From NCBI GenBank assembly GCA_034769895.1, contig CM068368.1, forward strand, positions 341,147,076-341,211,075: DNA of 64,000 bases. Reading direction: 5' to 3'. The notes beneath the pieces were generated by a model. The model did not search any database. It saw only the letters and a program-made list of their open reading frames with translations, and was not told where the DNA came from. This DNA comes from Magicicada septendecula (Eukaryota; Arthropoda; Insecta; Hemiptera; Cicadidae). A program made the position numbers and the translations under genes. Below are positions 1 through 12,360 of the stretch, in pieces (within the stretch, counting starts at the first letter, position 1; each line of letters begins with the position of its first letter).

Positions 1-568
1 TTACCAACGGCCTTGTTGGTAAATGACCTGAAGATGGCTTGATTGCCAAAAGCGCTCGTCAATACCAAAGACAACATAGTGGTTTGTATAAAATTACTAG
101 TAGAAGTAAAACTGAGGTGATAAGAAGTTGTAATGGTCGTCTCAGAGTAATTGTGTCATAATAGAAATGGTTCAGAAACCAATATTAAAATACAATAAGT
201 GAAACTAGTTGGTAGTGTCATAGGCCAATATGTCTAGCCAAGTTATTTATAATGTTTATTAGAAATAAGTATTTATTGAGGTCATGTGTAATATGGTAAT
301 AGTGATAAGAAGTTGTAGACAACCATTGTGAATAATAATATTACAGTAAAAGGAAGTAATATTAATAAAAAAGGGGAATTAAGATGTAGTAACTAATACT
401 GATTGGGCCTAACCAGCCAAAGACGATTTTTATCAAAATACAACTTTATAACTTATTGTAAAGAGTTCACACTCGATTATTAGGGAGTAATCATCAATGT
501 TTATTGAAATTAAATTATATAAATAAATAAAAAACAAACATTATTATATGTAAATAACCAATAAGAAA
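1..568. other. Left flank, no gene recognised
   Basis: AT-rich sequence to the left of the first LTR. I see no open frame of useful length and no match to the internal 3' end of the gypsy element at 7942-8880. The last nine bases (560-568, AATAAGAAA) are identical to the nine bases before the second LTR (8872-8880). They may therefore belong to the LTR or polypurine tract rather than to host DNA. Confidence 0.5.
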
Positions 569-2599
569 TGTTAGTAATTTTATTTTTGTTAATAATGATC
601 AAACCCATATGGTATGAGGAACCAAATTGCTCGTCTCAGAAAATCCTGAGCAATGGTAATAATGAATTATATATTAGAGCTAAGATAAGGGAACAATACT
701 AATTATAAAGATATAACAGTTTACACACCCTTGGAAATACTTGTGTCAAACAATTTATCATAATCTCAAACCCCACAAAAGCACGCTTTGAAAGCATCTA
801 TTTTGCCGAGATATACCGAAGAATGACGAAAGTTAAGAAAATCAACTAATCAGCGATCATCACCTAGCATTTGAAGCCAATTTTGGACAGAGGTGAGAAC
901 ACAGTCCATCACAGTATTCCGCTCCTGAGACCAATTTTAAGAACTAACATCGACCAGCTATCGAGAAGCAATAACATCAAAAGTGAAATTTAGGTTATGC
1001 CGGTAGTAAACAAAAGTCGAGTTAACATTATTTCAGTGAATCTTTACAGCGTATGTGCGCATAGGTGGTGAATTAAATATTAATAAAAATTTAAAAGTGC
1101 AATTAAGGAAAAGGGCACTACAACGAAGTATAGTGACAATTAACCAATACTTAGGGCAATTATGACTTTTTACGATCAAAATGTTAACGAGTATAAGAAA
1201 TACGATGATTTCAATTGAACACAACAAGGGCTTTGGACCTTATTAAATGAATAATTTTGTTTACTATTAAGAAATTTAAAGACAGTTAACCTTACTTATA
1301 ACAGTTGTTAACTTATTTGATAAATTGCATCAAATATAATGAAGGAGATGTTGTAATATGAACACTGAGAGTGCATTGAACATGATGATAGCAGTTTATT
1401 TATTTAAAATTAAAAAGATTTAACACTAGGTGATTATAATTGTCAGAGTTGTCAACTGACCTGACAAACTTGACCAGATATGATGCATAAGATAATTTAT
1501 TATGAACTTTAAGAAAGCGTTGAACCTTACTAGGTTTATTCATTTGTTTCTTGTTAAAAAATATTTAATAACAGCTAGCCATGCTTACAAGAGTTATCAA
1601 TTTACCTGATTTAATTTTACCCAATAACGAATCAGATGATTATTTTATGAACACTAAATGAACTTATAATCTTCTTCTACTTGTATTTTGTATGTTGTTA
1701 AAGAATTATTATTAATTTGAAGGCAACTGGTTACTATTCAAATACGCCAGCCTTAACCTAAAATGTTGACGAGAGTCATATTTTGAATTTCATGTTAGTA
1801 GTTAAGATTTTATTTGTTATTGTAATCACTCTCCTACTACTCAATAATTATGGTAGTATAATTCTTCAAGTTTGTGTATCTTCAAGTCTAAAAGAACTTA
1901 CATTTTAGATAAAACAAGATAACCAAAAAATAACGTTCCATGTTATGATTACTGAATCAGAATAACAAACCCTGAGAAAGAGAAATTTATAGAGTCAATC
2001 AGTATTGTAAAATGAACGAACATCAATATAATGGTGATTTAACATAATTTCATGAATGTTATCGAGCAATAAACTATAATTTTATCCAATAAAAGAGTTA
2101 ACCAAATTATTTCATTAGACTAGACGATTACAGGTTAGGGGAACCGATCACCGTAGTTGGCAACACTTGCAGCGGCAATTGAGATAATTTAAATAATTTT
2201 AAATTGTCATCGCAACTCTGTATTGTTAACAGGACGATTAACAATTGAGACGTTCACTCAAAGTAAGTGCTGAACTAATAAATAAAATCTAATTTCAGTG
2301 AGGAGTCAACTTATCAACTGTTAACCGAAACTACGACAACTGACAAAATTAACAGGTACCAACGAAAGAGTCAACCTAGCCAATTCATCTCAACTGAAGG
2401 AACCCGAAAGATTAATTTACGAATAAAATTAAACCAACAGTTAAAACATTCAAGATATAATAAAATAGATAAATAACAATAATAATAATCGACCTTTAAA
2501 ATTTTAATCAAAACAATAATATCACGGTTAATCGGAAGAGGGCGGAACACGTCGTATCGTACTATATACGATATTACATATAGAGAGATATTATATAAA
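569..2599 (+). repeat. Left LTR of Ty3/gypsy element
   Basis: A block of about 2,030 bases repeated at 8881-10932. It begins TGTTAGTAATTTT in both copies and ends just before a primer-binding-site-like TGGCGCACC. In the first 690 bases I count about 11 substitutions (roughly 1.5%) plus one 17-base insertion present only in the right copy (9236-9252). An LTR of this length is long for Ty3/gypsy. The exact left edge is uncertain by nine bases because AATAAGAAA precedes TGTTAG in both copies. The LTR does not end in the canonical CA. Short minus-strand open frames inside it look incidental. Confidence 0.85.
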
Positions 2600-2600
2600 T

Positions 2601-2620
2601 TGGCGCACCAACGTTTGAGG
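2601..2620 (+). other. Primer-binding site of gypsy element
   Basis: TGGCGCACCAACG immediately follows the LTR. It starts with TGG, as expected for pairing with a tRNA 3' CCA end, and resembles the TGGCGC start common in Ty3/gypsy elements. The same sequence follows the second LTR at 10934. I cannot name the tRNA. Confidence 0.6.
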
Positions 2621-2709
2621 CTCGAGTTAGGTCGAAATTAATCCTAAATAAATAATAAAAAATTAAATAGCCTAATTTCTAGCAGCAGCTGCAATACAAA
2701 AAACAGAAG

Positions 2710-4500
2710 ATGGAACGGAGAGTGACATCAAAGAAATCCGCAGCAGACGCAGAAAAAGAAATAAACATGGACGAAAAGGAGGCGACACTGGTTGAAGATA
2801 TAGAAGTGATTTTACCTCCCGCGGAACCGAACAGAACCATGGAGAGAGTTGACATGAATAGCCTCATGGAATTCCTCAAGAAGATGGGAAAGAAAATAGA
2901 TGACGGAAAGGAAGATAACCAGAGAAACATAGAATCGTTAAAGGAAGATTTTAAGGAAGAATTAAATAAAAAAACGGAAGAGACCAATAAAAATATAGAA
3001 ACATTAAATCAGAAAATAGACGACAGCTAGAAGATAGTAATAAAAATATGGAAACAATAAATAAGAAGATGGAGGAAAATATGGAACTTATCAGTAAGCG
3101 AATAGAGGAGAACAATGAGAAAATGAATATGAGAATAGAAGAGGAGATAACCAGAGTGAGAAGAGAAATTTCCAAAGCCAACGAGAGATGTGAACAGACC
3201 ATTCAAGAGTTGCAGCAAGCCAAGGAAGACATCAATCTAAGAATAAACTATCTTGAAGAAGATAGCTCAGCGAAAATCGACTCAATAAAGAAGAAGCAAG
3301 AAGATCTGACGCGAGTACAGACGAGTTTCGGGGAGAGATGCGAAGAAATAACCGCCACAGTGAACGACGTACGAGACCAGGTTCACATTCACAGTGACAA
3401 GGAAAAGATGGCAGAGATACAGCAGCAAGAACTTAACAATTTCCAGGAGGAACTCAATGTGTTCCGGAGTCAACCAGTTCAGGTGTCAGGAATACAAAAT
3501 CTGGATAACCGAGAAATAATAAATTTTTGAACGTACAAGAAGAACCCAATGGAATTCCTCGAGAGGGTAGAAGAAAACATCGCACGAAATCGGGAAAACA
3601 GTAGGATGGTGATCAGAGGCATGCTGGACGAATACTTTAATGACGTCCATGACAATTGGTGGACACCAACCAGACATGAGGTACAGAACTACGCAGAGTT
3701 CAAGACACTATTCAAAGCCAAGTATTGGTCGGAGGACGCAAAACATAGTATGCAATGATCTATGCAATGGAAAATACGACACCAGTCGAGGGGCGACACT
3801 AACGGCATATTTCCTCGGTAAAGTGTGCCTGGCGAGGAACCTCGAAACTAAAATCCCGGAGGAGTGCCTCGTCACCAAGTTGGCATACCACTACGAAGAG
3901 GGCGTAGCACGAGCACGGCTTGGTGGACAGATGAAAACCATACAATCAATGGCACCGTTGCCAGAAAACTAAGAGCATGAGAATTATTACAGGAGGAGTC
4001 GTCAGAGGCATGACCGGTACGCGGAGCGGAATAATCAGAATTATTATTATAACAACCATAACAATTATCGTGGGAATTATGATAATCAAAATCGTAATAA
4101 TACCGACCAAAATCAGCGACCAAATAATAATAATAATTACAATACAAATACTTGAAATAACAACAACCATCGACCAACTTATAATAATAATAACAACTAT
4201 AAACCAAATAATAATAATAATAACCAGAACAGAAATTACTGAAGATTAAACTACGTTCAAACGGAGGAAAATGACAGAGGAAGGTGGTACTATCAGGGAC
4301 GCCGCAGTTACAATGAACATTACAACAGAACCAATCACTACGACGAAGAAAGAGAATCCAGATACGAGATACACAGGAGTCAAAGCAGTGAAGACCAACG
4401 AGGAAGTCACAACAATGAATTCAACCATTATCTGGGAGACAGACCAGAAGGGAGAGAGAATAACACACCGAATCCGCCAAAGAGGAGGGAATGAAGAGAA
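2710..4500 (+). pseudogene. Gypsy gag polyprotein, frameshifted (left copy)
   Basis: Structural Gag of the retrotransposon, which would build the cytoplasmic particle. It starts at ATG 2710, about 110 bases after the primer site. The N-terminal third is a Lys/Glu-rich predicted coiled coil (2850-3480). A retrotrans_gag-like domain follows (3549-3972; WW pair, then LTAYFLGKVCLARNL). Next comes an extremely Asn-rich tail read in the frame of position 3999 (about 3990-4250), then a basic Arg/Glu/Ser/Asn tail to about 4500. I see no CCHC zinc knuckle. Comparison with the second copy (11043-12360) shows a lost base near 3026 and a gained T near 3528, so translation now stops at 3030 and 3530. There is a further frame change near 3760 and stops in the Asn-rich part. 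It lies upstream of pro-pol in the usual order. Confidence 0.8.
4110..4235 (+). repeat. AAT-rich run encoding poly-Asn in gag
   Basis: AAT/AAC codon runs in the gag frame give long Asn stretches with scattered Tyr, Arg and Pro. The composition differs sharply from the flanking gag. It is absent from the right copy because that copy is truncated before this point. Confidence 0.75.
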
Positions 4501-4521
4501 TGATATCTCTTTAAATGGGCA

Positions 4522-5241
4522 GTGGCAGTGAAAAAACCAAAAGAACCCTCACTGAACCGATCTTTTGGGTATGACATACTAGACAGACGAACGAACAACG
4601 AGACAATTACCATAATCAGAAGCCATTACCTGAAGGATATTAGGGGAGAACTACTGGAAGAGGAAGATAACAAAACCAACAACAACAACAACAACAACGA
4701 GATCGCTTATATAACCGCGGAAGTGAATGGAATACCTACCAAAATAATGATCGACACAGGAGCAAATGTCTCTCTGATTGACAGTACTGAATTAAATAAA
4801 ATACAAAAAGAAAATAAGGAAATAATACCTACCTTACCAGTAAATAACATTATATTAGTAGGAGCAACGGGACGTCAAAACAAAACTGTTAAGAAGCAAG
4901 TCAGGTTGGAATTAACTAATAAAGGTATAACGATTCCTACGATATTTTTGGTAGCCAACAGCTTACCATTTAATTTATTAATCGGCTATGATATATTAAG
5001 GAAATACGCAGCTATCATTGATAAGAGCAGAGCGAAAGTGTCTCTGAGCTCAGATTGTGTTGAATGGATGGCTGAGTTAATTGGAAGCAAAGAAGCCCCT
5101 CAGGACCGGATCATTTATTATGTTAGGGAGGATAAGAATTATAGGAATCATACACCAATAGAAGAAATAAATTACGAAAATGAAAATGACAGCTTATGGA
5201 ATGAGAAGTTGGAAGAGATTCGAAGATTCCAATCAGAGTAG
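4522..5241 (+). pseudogene. Gypsy retropepsin (protease) region of pol
   Basis: Aspartic protease that would cleave the Gag-Pol precursor. About residues 72-175 carry the retropepsin fold signature: MIDTGANVSLID (catalytic Asp, about residue 81), then the flap region, then LLIGYDILRKY, which matches the second conserved (I/L)(L/I)GxD motif. An Asn run precedes the domain. This segment is open for 239 codons and ends at 5239-5241. The reverse transcriptase continues after that stop in a shifted frame, so pol is no longer one reading frame. It lies directly downstream of gag, the usual Ty3/gypsy order. Confidence 0.85.
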
Positions 5242-6232
5242 AGTGTCACAAAAATAACCAACGATCAGGTGGAGGAATTAATAAAGACATATAATCAATA
5301 CCGACACTTATTCTCGAATACACCCGGTAAGGTAAAAAATTTTCAATGTGAAATCAAGTTTAAGGAACCAGTAGAATTTAAACGAAAGTCATACCCTATC
5401 GCATACTCTCTAAAGGAGGCAGTTAGAACTGAAATTAGAAGACTGATAAACGATGATATAATCAAATACGGCCACTCCCCATATACCAATCCTATTGTAG
5501 CGGTACCTAAGAAAAACAGAGAAGGTGAGAATATGTTTGGACGCCAGGGAAATAAACAAAAACATAATCAATGATCGAACATCACCTGGTGAAATCGAAG
5601 AGATCCTCAAGAAATTTTATGGCACCCGATTTATTAGCATATGGGACACAGTTTGTGGATATTGGCAGGTGGAATTACATCCCAATAGCCGAAAATATAT
5701 GGCTTTCATATTCAAAGGGCATAATTACCAATTTAAGAGACTACCCTTTGGACTTGTAAATTCAGTAGCAGTGTTTGTGAAATGTATGGATCAAATTCTG
5801 GGACAAGAGGCGCTTCAATTTACAACAGTCTATGTGGATGACTTATTCATTACATCAGCCAACTGGGAAGATCATTACAGAAGGATCGAACAAGTACTAT
5901 TACAATTATCGGAAAATAATATCACATTAAAACTAGAAAAGTCTAAATTCATCGCAGATGAAGTTCAGTTCCTAGGGTTTAATCTATCTGAAAACGGCAT
6001 AACACCATCACACGGCAAAATAGAATCCATTCAATTATTTCCAACACCGAAGAATAAGAAACAATTACAATCATTTTTGGGCATATGTAATTACTATAGG
6101 AAATTTCCGAGGAATTACTCAGAACTAACGTCAAAATTTTCACACCAACTATCATCTAAAGACAAATATGGGGATCAACTATCATCTATCTTTGGACATG
6201 GGGACCAGACCAGGACATCACCTTTCAGCTAA
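5242..6232 (+). pseudogene. Gypsy reverse transcriptase region of pol
   Basis: RNA-dependent DNA polymerase domain. The N-terminal part (5269-5530; PYTNPIVAVPKKN) is in one frame and the rest (5525-6232) in another, so there is a frameshift at about 5530. Visible motifs are RICLDAREIN, IWDTVCGYWQVELHP (motif A Asp kept), LPFGLVNSVAVF, and the catalytic YVDD at about 5831-5842. The thumb/connection motif FLGICNYYRKF follows. The frame is lost again near 6170. Motif order and the LPFGL...YVDD spacing are those of Ty3/gypsy and not of Copia or BEL. Identification is secure, but the gene cannot be expressed as one protein. Confidence 0.88.
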
Positions 6233-6638
6233 TAAAAACAAATTTTTAGAGTCAGTAATGCTGCACCACCCAGATTTCAATAAAGCTTTTTATATGAATT
6301 GCGACGCCAGCGATGTGAATTTAGGATCAGTATTGTACCAGGAAGATGACGAAGGGAATCACCTTGTGATTAGCTTCGCCAGCAGAGTGTTGAATAGATG
6401 CGAACGCAACTACCACGTAACAGAGAAGGAGCTGCTCAGCATAGTGTTTGCGTGCAATAAATTTAGAACATATATTTTGGGCTACACAATAACGGTCAGA
6501 ACTGACCACAAGTCCATATCATTCTTGAAGAACTGCAGACTAAACCACAGGAGACTGACGAGATGGACACTAACATTGCAGGAATACAACATCAGTTAGG
6601 AGTACGTACCAGGAAGAAGTAACACTGTAGCAGATATA
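6168..6638 (+). pseudogene. Gypsy RNase H region of pol
   Basis: RNase H that would remove the RNA template strand. The sequence has the active-site Asp in NCDASDVNLGSVLY, a Glu in VTEKELLSIVFACNKFR, and the third acidic residue in RTDHKSISF. An in-frame TAG at 6597-6599 replaces a codon in the conserved stretch before EYVPG (6600 on), after which the frame continues to VADILSR. It is joined to the reverse transcriptase upstream and the integrase downstream as expected. Confidence 0.82.
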
Positions 6639-7941
6639 TTGTCAAGAATTAATATAAAGAACCAAACATTTGAGGGGGAAAAGGAGACCATAGCCAAAAT
6701 ATACCACATCATTAAAAACAGATCCGAATTACCAGACATTATGGGCGAACTAATACAACAACAGAAGGAGGACAGTAAACTAAATAAGATTTATCAAAGA
6801 CTGACAGAACACGATGACAGAATAACACAATTCTACTGTATACACAATAATCTTTTATTCATTAAAACCAAATGTCATCACAACCAATGGAAGATAGTTA
6901 TCCCGCGAACAATTGAAAAAGAAATTATGATGGATTATCACATCAGATATGGACACATGGGAGCATTGAAGGTGATAAAAGCACTTGAGGAACATGTGTA
7001 CTTCAAAGACATCAATCGAAGAGTACGCAACTATATTAAAAATTGCCACATATGCCAGTTAGTCAAGTGTAACAATGATAGAAAGGAGGGGTTAATGATA
7101 CCAATAACATCCTCTAATAAATTAGAAAAAGTATTTGTAGACATTTGCGGTACATTCCCACGCAGTGGAGGGCGACGCAAATATAAATTTATAGTAATCG
7201 TTTTTGATCACTACACTAAATTCACCAAACTCTACCCAATAAACCGATCAACCATCAGGAGACTTTTAAGAGGTGATTATTCAACGATATATACCGGAAG
7301 TGGGAACGCCAAAGTCAATAATAACCGATCACGGGACTTAATTTAAGGGGAGGAAATGGAAGGACACTGTGTTGGATAATGAGGTAAAGACCTTCAAAAC
7401 TTCAGTATACCATCCGAGCAGCAACCCAGCTGAAAGAGTTTTAAGAGAAGTGGGGAGAATTCTCAGGACCTATTGCTACGACCAACAAAGAAAATGAGGG
7501 GAGTACTTATCAACAGCCGAGGACTTCATCAACTTGGCACTTCATCAATCTATAGACACCAGTCCCTACACAGCCATGTTTGAAAAAAGACCACCCAGAG
7601 AAATTACTGAGTTGATCAATTTTCCTTGAAGTGATAAATACCAATTCGACCATATGAAATTCTATAATAACACCATAGAACGAGCTGAGAGGCGACAAAA
7701 TAAGTACAAGAAAACACAACCCAAGGTAATAATGTATAAAATCGGAGACAACGTATTGTTGAAAAACCGAGAACTACCAAGTACAATTGAAGGTATTGCT
7801 AAGAAGCTATTGCTTTACACTGGTCCATATACAATTACAAAAGACAATAAAAACAACACTTATGAAATTCTGGACCCACTCACGAAAAGAACGAAGGGGA
7901 CTTACAATCAAGCATCATTAAAGATGTACTTTGAAGAATAG
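6639..7941 (+). pseudogene. Gypsy integrase, several frames
   Basis: Integrase that would insert the cDNA. The HHCC zinc-binding part is clear (YHIRYGHMG ... NCHICQLVK, about 6936-7065). The first catalytic Asp lies in VFVDICGTF (about 7135). After about 7240 the frame is broken. The second Asp region (near 7320) and the third acidic region (PSSNPAERVLREVG, about 7407-7450) are in a different frame, with stops near 7496 and 7627. The C-terminal part at 7654-7941 (KIGDNVLLKNRELPS ... GPYTITKDNKN) looks like the usual chromatin-binding tail and ends at TAG 7939-7941. No env-like gene follows. Confidence 0.82.
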
Positions 7942-8880
7942 AAGATAATTCAAATGATAATTTCTTCAATACCATAAAGGCATATTCAGAAATAATCAAT
8001 TTTAGTAGAGAGGCAATATGTAACAGTACATATCATTACCAAAATACAAACATCAACAAGAAACCATCATAATCAGTCAAAGACCATCAAAACAACCAAA
8101 CTTGAACTTTAAAGGAGGAAGAAGACTAAATAATAAACTAACAGAGAAGAATAAAAAGATTCACATTAATAAAAATGGACTATGAAAGAAATGAAGACAA
8201 CGGACTAGAGACAAGACCAACGTTGACCCAATATACCCAACAGATCAGACAGTGAGAAGAAGACTGAAACCTCCACATAAGGATATTGATCAAATGATAT
8301 TAAGGGAATAAGTTAAATAGGGAAACATTGAATTAACTCAACCAAGAGAATAAATAGATACTGAAAAGAATATAACAAATAAAGAGAATAGAAAATAGTG
8401 CTCATGATTGAGAAAAATAATTAGTTTAAAACACTATGCAAACCCTATGCAATGACTTAACAATGACATCAAACCATTAACAGACTATTCTAGGTGACTT
8501 CACAGTGAACATCACCCGAATTTAAATAATAATAATATAAGAAAAAATAATCAGGAGAGTGAGATTAAAACTTGTATTAGTATGAGTTAATAATGTATAA
8601 AAGATAACAACAAGATTGTATCTTATCTACTATTTATGTAAATGATATAGACACAGGGATATCAGAAAAACTGATAATCACCAATAATGTTGTAAATATA
8701 ATATAAAGAAACTAGAAAAGAAATACAAAACAATAAATAGTCAATAATAGTATTAGTATATTTAAATAATTACGTAAAACGTATAGAAACCAACTATCAA
8801 ATGAACACATGGTTGTAAAACAGAATAGGGACACACATAACCTAGCTCAACAAGCATTTTGCACTTAGGCGAATAAGAAA
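7942..8880. other. Gypsy 3' internal non-coding region
   Basis: Strongly A-rich plus strand with no open frame above about 60 codons and no envelope-like ORF. The bases just before the right LTR (8866-8880, AGGCGAATAAGAAA) are mostly purine and may act as the polypurine tract. Nothing else recognised. Confidence 0.5.
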
Positions 8881-10932
8881 TGTTAGTAATTTTATTTTTG
8901 TTAATAATGATCAAACCCATATGGTATGGGGAACCAAATTGCTCGTCTCAGAAAATCCTGAGCAATGGTAATAATGAATTATATATTAGAGCTAAGATAA
9001 GGGAACAATACTAATTACAAAGATATAATAGTTTACACGCCCTTGGAAATACTTGTGTCAAACAATTTATCATAATCTCAAACCCCACAAAAGGACGCTT
9101 TGAAAGCGTCTATTTTGCCGAGATATACCGAAGAATGACGAAAATTAAGAAAATCAACTAATCAGCGATCATCACCTAGCATTTGAAGCCAATTTTGGAC
9201 AGAGGTGAGAACACAGTCCATCACAGTATTCCGACGGGGAAGCCATGCCGCTCCTGAGACCAATTTTAAGAACTAACATCGACCAGCTATCGAGAAGCAA
9301 TAACATCAAAAGTGAAATTTAGGTTATGCCAGTAGTAAACAAAAGTCGAGTTAACATTATTTCAGTGAATCTTTACAGCGTATGTGCGCATAGGTGGTGA
9401 ATTAAATATTAATAAAAATTTAAAAGTGCAATTAAGGAAAAGGGCACTACAACGAAGTATAGTGACAATTAACCAATACTTAGGGCAATTATGACTTTTT
9501 ACGATCAAAATGTTAACGAGTATAAGAAATAAGATGATTTCAATTGAACATAACAAGGGCTTTGGACCTTATTAAATGAATAATTTTGTTTACTCTTAAG
9601 AAATTTAAAGGCAGTTAACCTTACTTATAACAGTTGTTAACTTATTTGATAAATTGCATCAAATATAATGAAGGAGATGTTGTAATATGAACACTGAGAG
9701 TGCATTGAACATGATGATAGCAGTTTATTTATTTAAAATTAAAAAGATTTAACACTATGTGATTATAATTGTCAGAGTTGTCAACTGACCTGACAAACTT
9801 GACCAGATATGATGCATAAGATAATTTACTATGAACTTTAAGAAAGCGTTGAACCTTACTAGGTTTATTCATTTGTTTCTTGTTAAAAAATATTTAATAA
9901 CAGCTAGCCATGCTTACAAGAGTTATCAATTTACCTGATTTAATTTTACCCAATAACGAATCAGATGATTATTTTATGAACACTAAATGAACTTATAATC
10001 TTCTTCTACTTGTATTTTGTATGTTGTTAAAGAATTATTATTAATTTGAAGGCAACTGGTTACTATTCAAATACGCCAGCCTTAACCTAAAATGTTGACG
10101 AGAGTCATATTTTGAATTTCATGTTAGTAGTTAAGATTTTATTTGTTATTGTAATCACTCTCCTACTACTCAATAATTATGGTAGTATAATTCTTCAAGT
10201 TTGTGTATCTTGCAGTCTAAAAGAACTTACATTTTAGATAAAACAAGTTAACCAAAAAATAACGTTCCATGTTATGATTACTGAATCAGAATAACAAACT
10301 CTGAGAAAGAGAATTTTATAGAGTCAATCAGTATTGTAAAATGAACGAACATCAATATAATGGTGATTTAACATAATTTCATGAATGTTATCGAGCAATA
10401 AACTATAATTTTATCCAATAAAAGAGTTAACCAAATTATTTCATTAGACTAGACGATTACAGGTTAGGGGAACCGATCACCGTAGTTGGCAACACTTGCA
10501 GCGGCAATTGAGATAATTTAAATAATTTTAAATTGTCATCGCAACTCTGTATTGTTAACAGGATGATTAACAATTGAGACGTTCACTCAAAGTAAGTGCT
10601 GAACTAATAAATAAAATCTAATTTCAGTGAGGAGTCAACTTATCAACTGTTAACCAAAACTACGACAACTGACAAAATTAACAGGTACCAACGAAAGAGT
10701 CAACCTAGCCGATTCGTCTCAACTGAAGGAACCCGAAAGATTAATTTACGAATACAATTAAACCAACAATTAAAACATTCAAGATATAATAAAATAAATA
10801 AATAAATAACAATAATAATAATCGACCTTTAAAATTTTAATCCAAACAATAATATCACGGTTAATCAGAAGAGGGCGGAACACGTCGTATCGTACTATAT
10901 ATGATATTACATATATAGAGATATTATATAAA
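8881..10932 (+). repeat. Right (shared) LTR of the gypsy tandem
   Basis: Second copy of the LTR at 569-2599. It differs by scattered substitutions and by a 17-base insertion at 9236-9252. It serves both as 3' LTR of the left element and 5' LTR of the truncated right copy: the primer-binding site follows at 10934 and gag at 11043. This shared-LTR tandem is what recombination between LTRs of two copies, or of sister chromatids, would give. Confidence 0.85.
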
Positions 10933-11042
10933 TTGGCGCACCAACGTTTGAGGCTCGAGTTAGGTCGAAATTAGTCCTAAATAAATAATAAAAAATTAAA
11001 TAGCCTAATTTCTAGCAGCAGCTGCAATACAAAAAACAGAAG

Positions 11043-12360
11043 ATGCAACGGAGAGTGACATCAAAGAAACGCGCCGCGGACGCAGAAAAAGAAATAAACA
11101 TGGACGAAAAGGAGGCGACACCGGTTGAAGATATAGAAGCGATTTTACCTCCCGCGGAACCGAACAGAACCACTGAAAGTGTCGACATGAAATTCTTCAA
11201 GAAGATGGAAAATAAAATAGATGACGGAAAGGAAGATAACCAAAAAAATATAGAAACGTTAAAGGAAGATAACCAGAAAAATATAGAATCATTAAAGAAA
11301 GATTTTAAGGGAGAATTAAATAAAAAAACGGAAGAGACCAATAAAAATATAGAAACATTAAATCAGAAAATAGACGATAAGATAGAATCAATAAAGGAAG
11401 AATTAAGTAAGAAGATAGACGACAGCATAGAAGATAGTAATAAAAAAATGGAAACGATAAATAAGAAGATGGAGTAAAATATGGAACTTATCAGTAAGAG
11501 AATAGAGGAGAACAACGAGAAAATGAATACGAGAATAGAAGAGGAGATAACCGGAGTTAAAAGAGAAATTTCCAAAGCAACGAGAGATGTGAACAGACCA
11601 GTCAAGAGTTGCAGCAAGCCAAGGAAGACATCAATCTAAGAATAAACTATCTTGAAGAAGATAGCTCAGCGAAAATCGACTCAATAAAGAAGAAGCAAGA
11701 AGATCTGATGCGAGTACAGACGAGTTTCGGGGAGAGATGCAAAGAAATAATCGCCACGGTGAATGACGTACGAGACCAGGTTCACATTCACAGTGACAAG
11801 GAAAAGATGGCAGAGATACAGCAGCGAGAACTTAACAATTTCCGGGAGGAACTCGATGTATTCCGGAGTCAACCAGTTCAGGTGTCAGGAATACAAAACC
11901 TGGATAACCGAGAAATAATAAATTTTGAATGTACAAGAAGAGCCCAATGGAATTCCTCGAGAGGGTAGAAGAAAACATCACACGAAATCGGGAAAACAGA
12001 TGGACGGTGATCAGAGGCATGCTGGACGAATACTTTAAAGACGTCCATGACAATTGGTGGACAGCAACCGGGCATGAGGTACAGAACTACGCAGAGTTCA
12101 AGACGCTATTCAAAGCCAAGTATTGGTCGGAGTCGACGCAAAATATAGTACGTGATGATCTACGCAATGGAAAATACGACACCAGTCGAGGGGCGACACT
12201 AACGGCGTATTTCCTCGGTAAAGTGTGCCTGGCGAGGAACCTCGAACCTAAAATCCCGGAGGAGTGCCTCGTCACCAAGTTGGCATACCACTACGAAGAG
12301 GGTGTAGTACAAGCGCGACTTGGTGGACAGATAAAAACCATACAATCAATGGCAGCGTTG
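11043..12360 (+). pseudogene. Gypsy gag, truncated right copy
   Basis: Second gag, starting at ATG 11043. It is like 2710-3960 but with a different coiled-coil length: an extra EDNQKNIE-type unit and an extra KIESIKEEL segment near 11370-11420. It has its own lesions: an in-frame TAA at 11475-11477 (GGA in the left copy), a lost C near 11577 that shifts the frame, and one further frame change near 11930. The retrotrans_gag-like domain is at 11929-12360. Similarity to the left copy stops abruptly at about 12360. The Asn-rich tail and all of pol are missing. Confidence 0.8.

Noticed and set aside
1033-1227. Minus-strand 64-codon frame present in both LTRs (also 9362-9556)
   Set aside because: Its conservation follows from the LTR duplication; composition is LTR-like and no family is recognisable.
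3872-4249. Tyr-, Ile- or Thr-rich open frames opposite or beside gag
   Set aside because: They are other-frame readings of the AAT-rich Asn tract.
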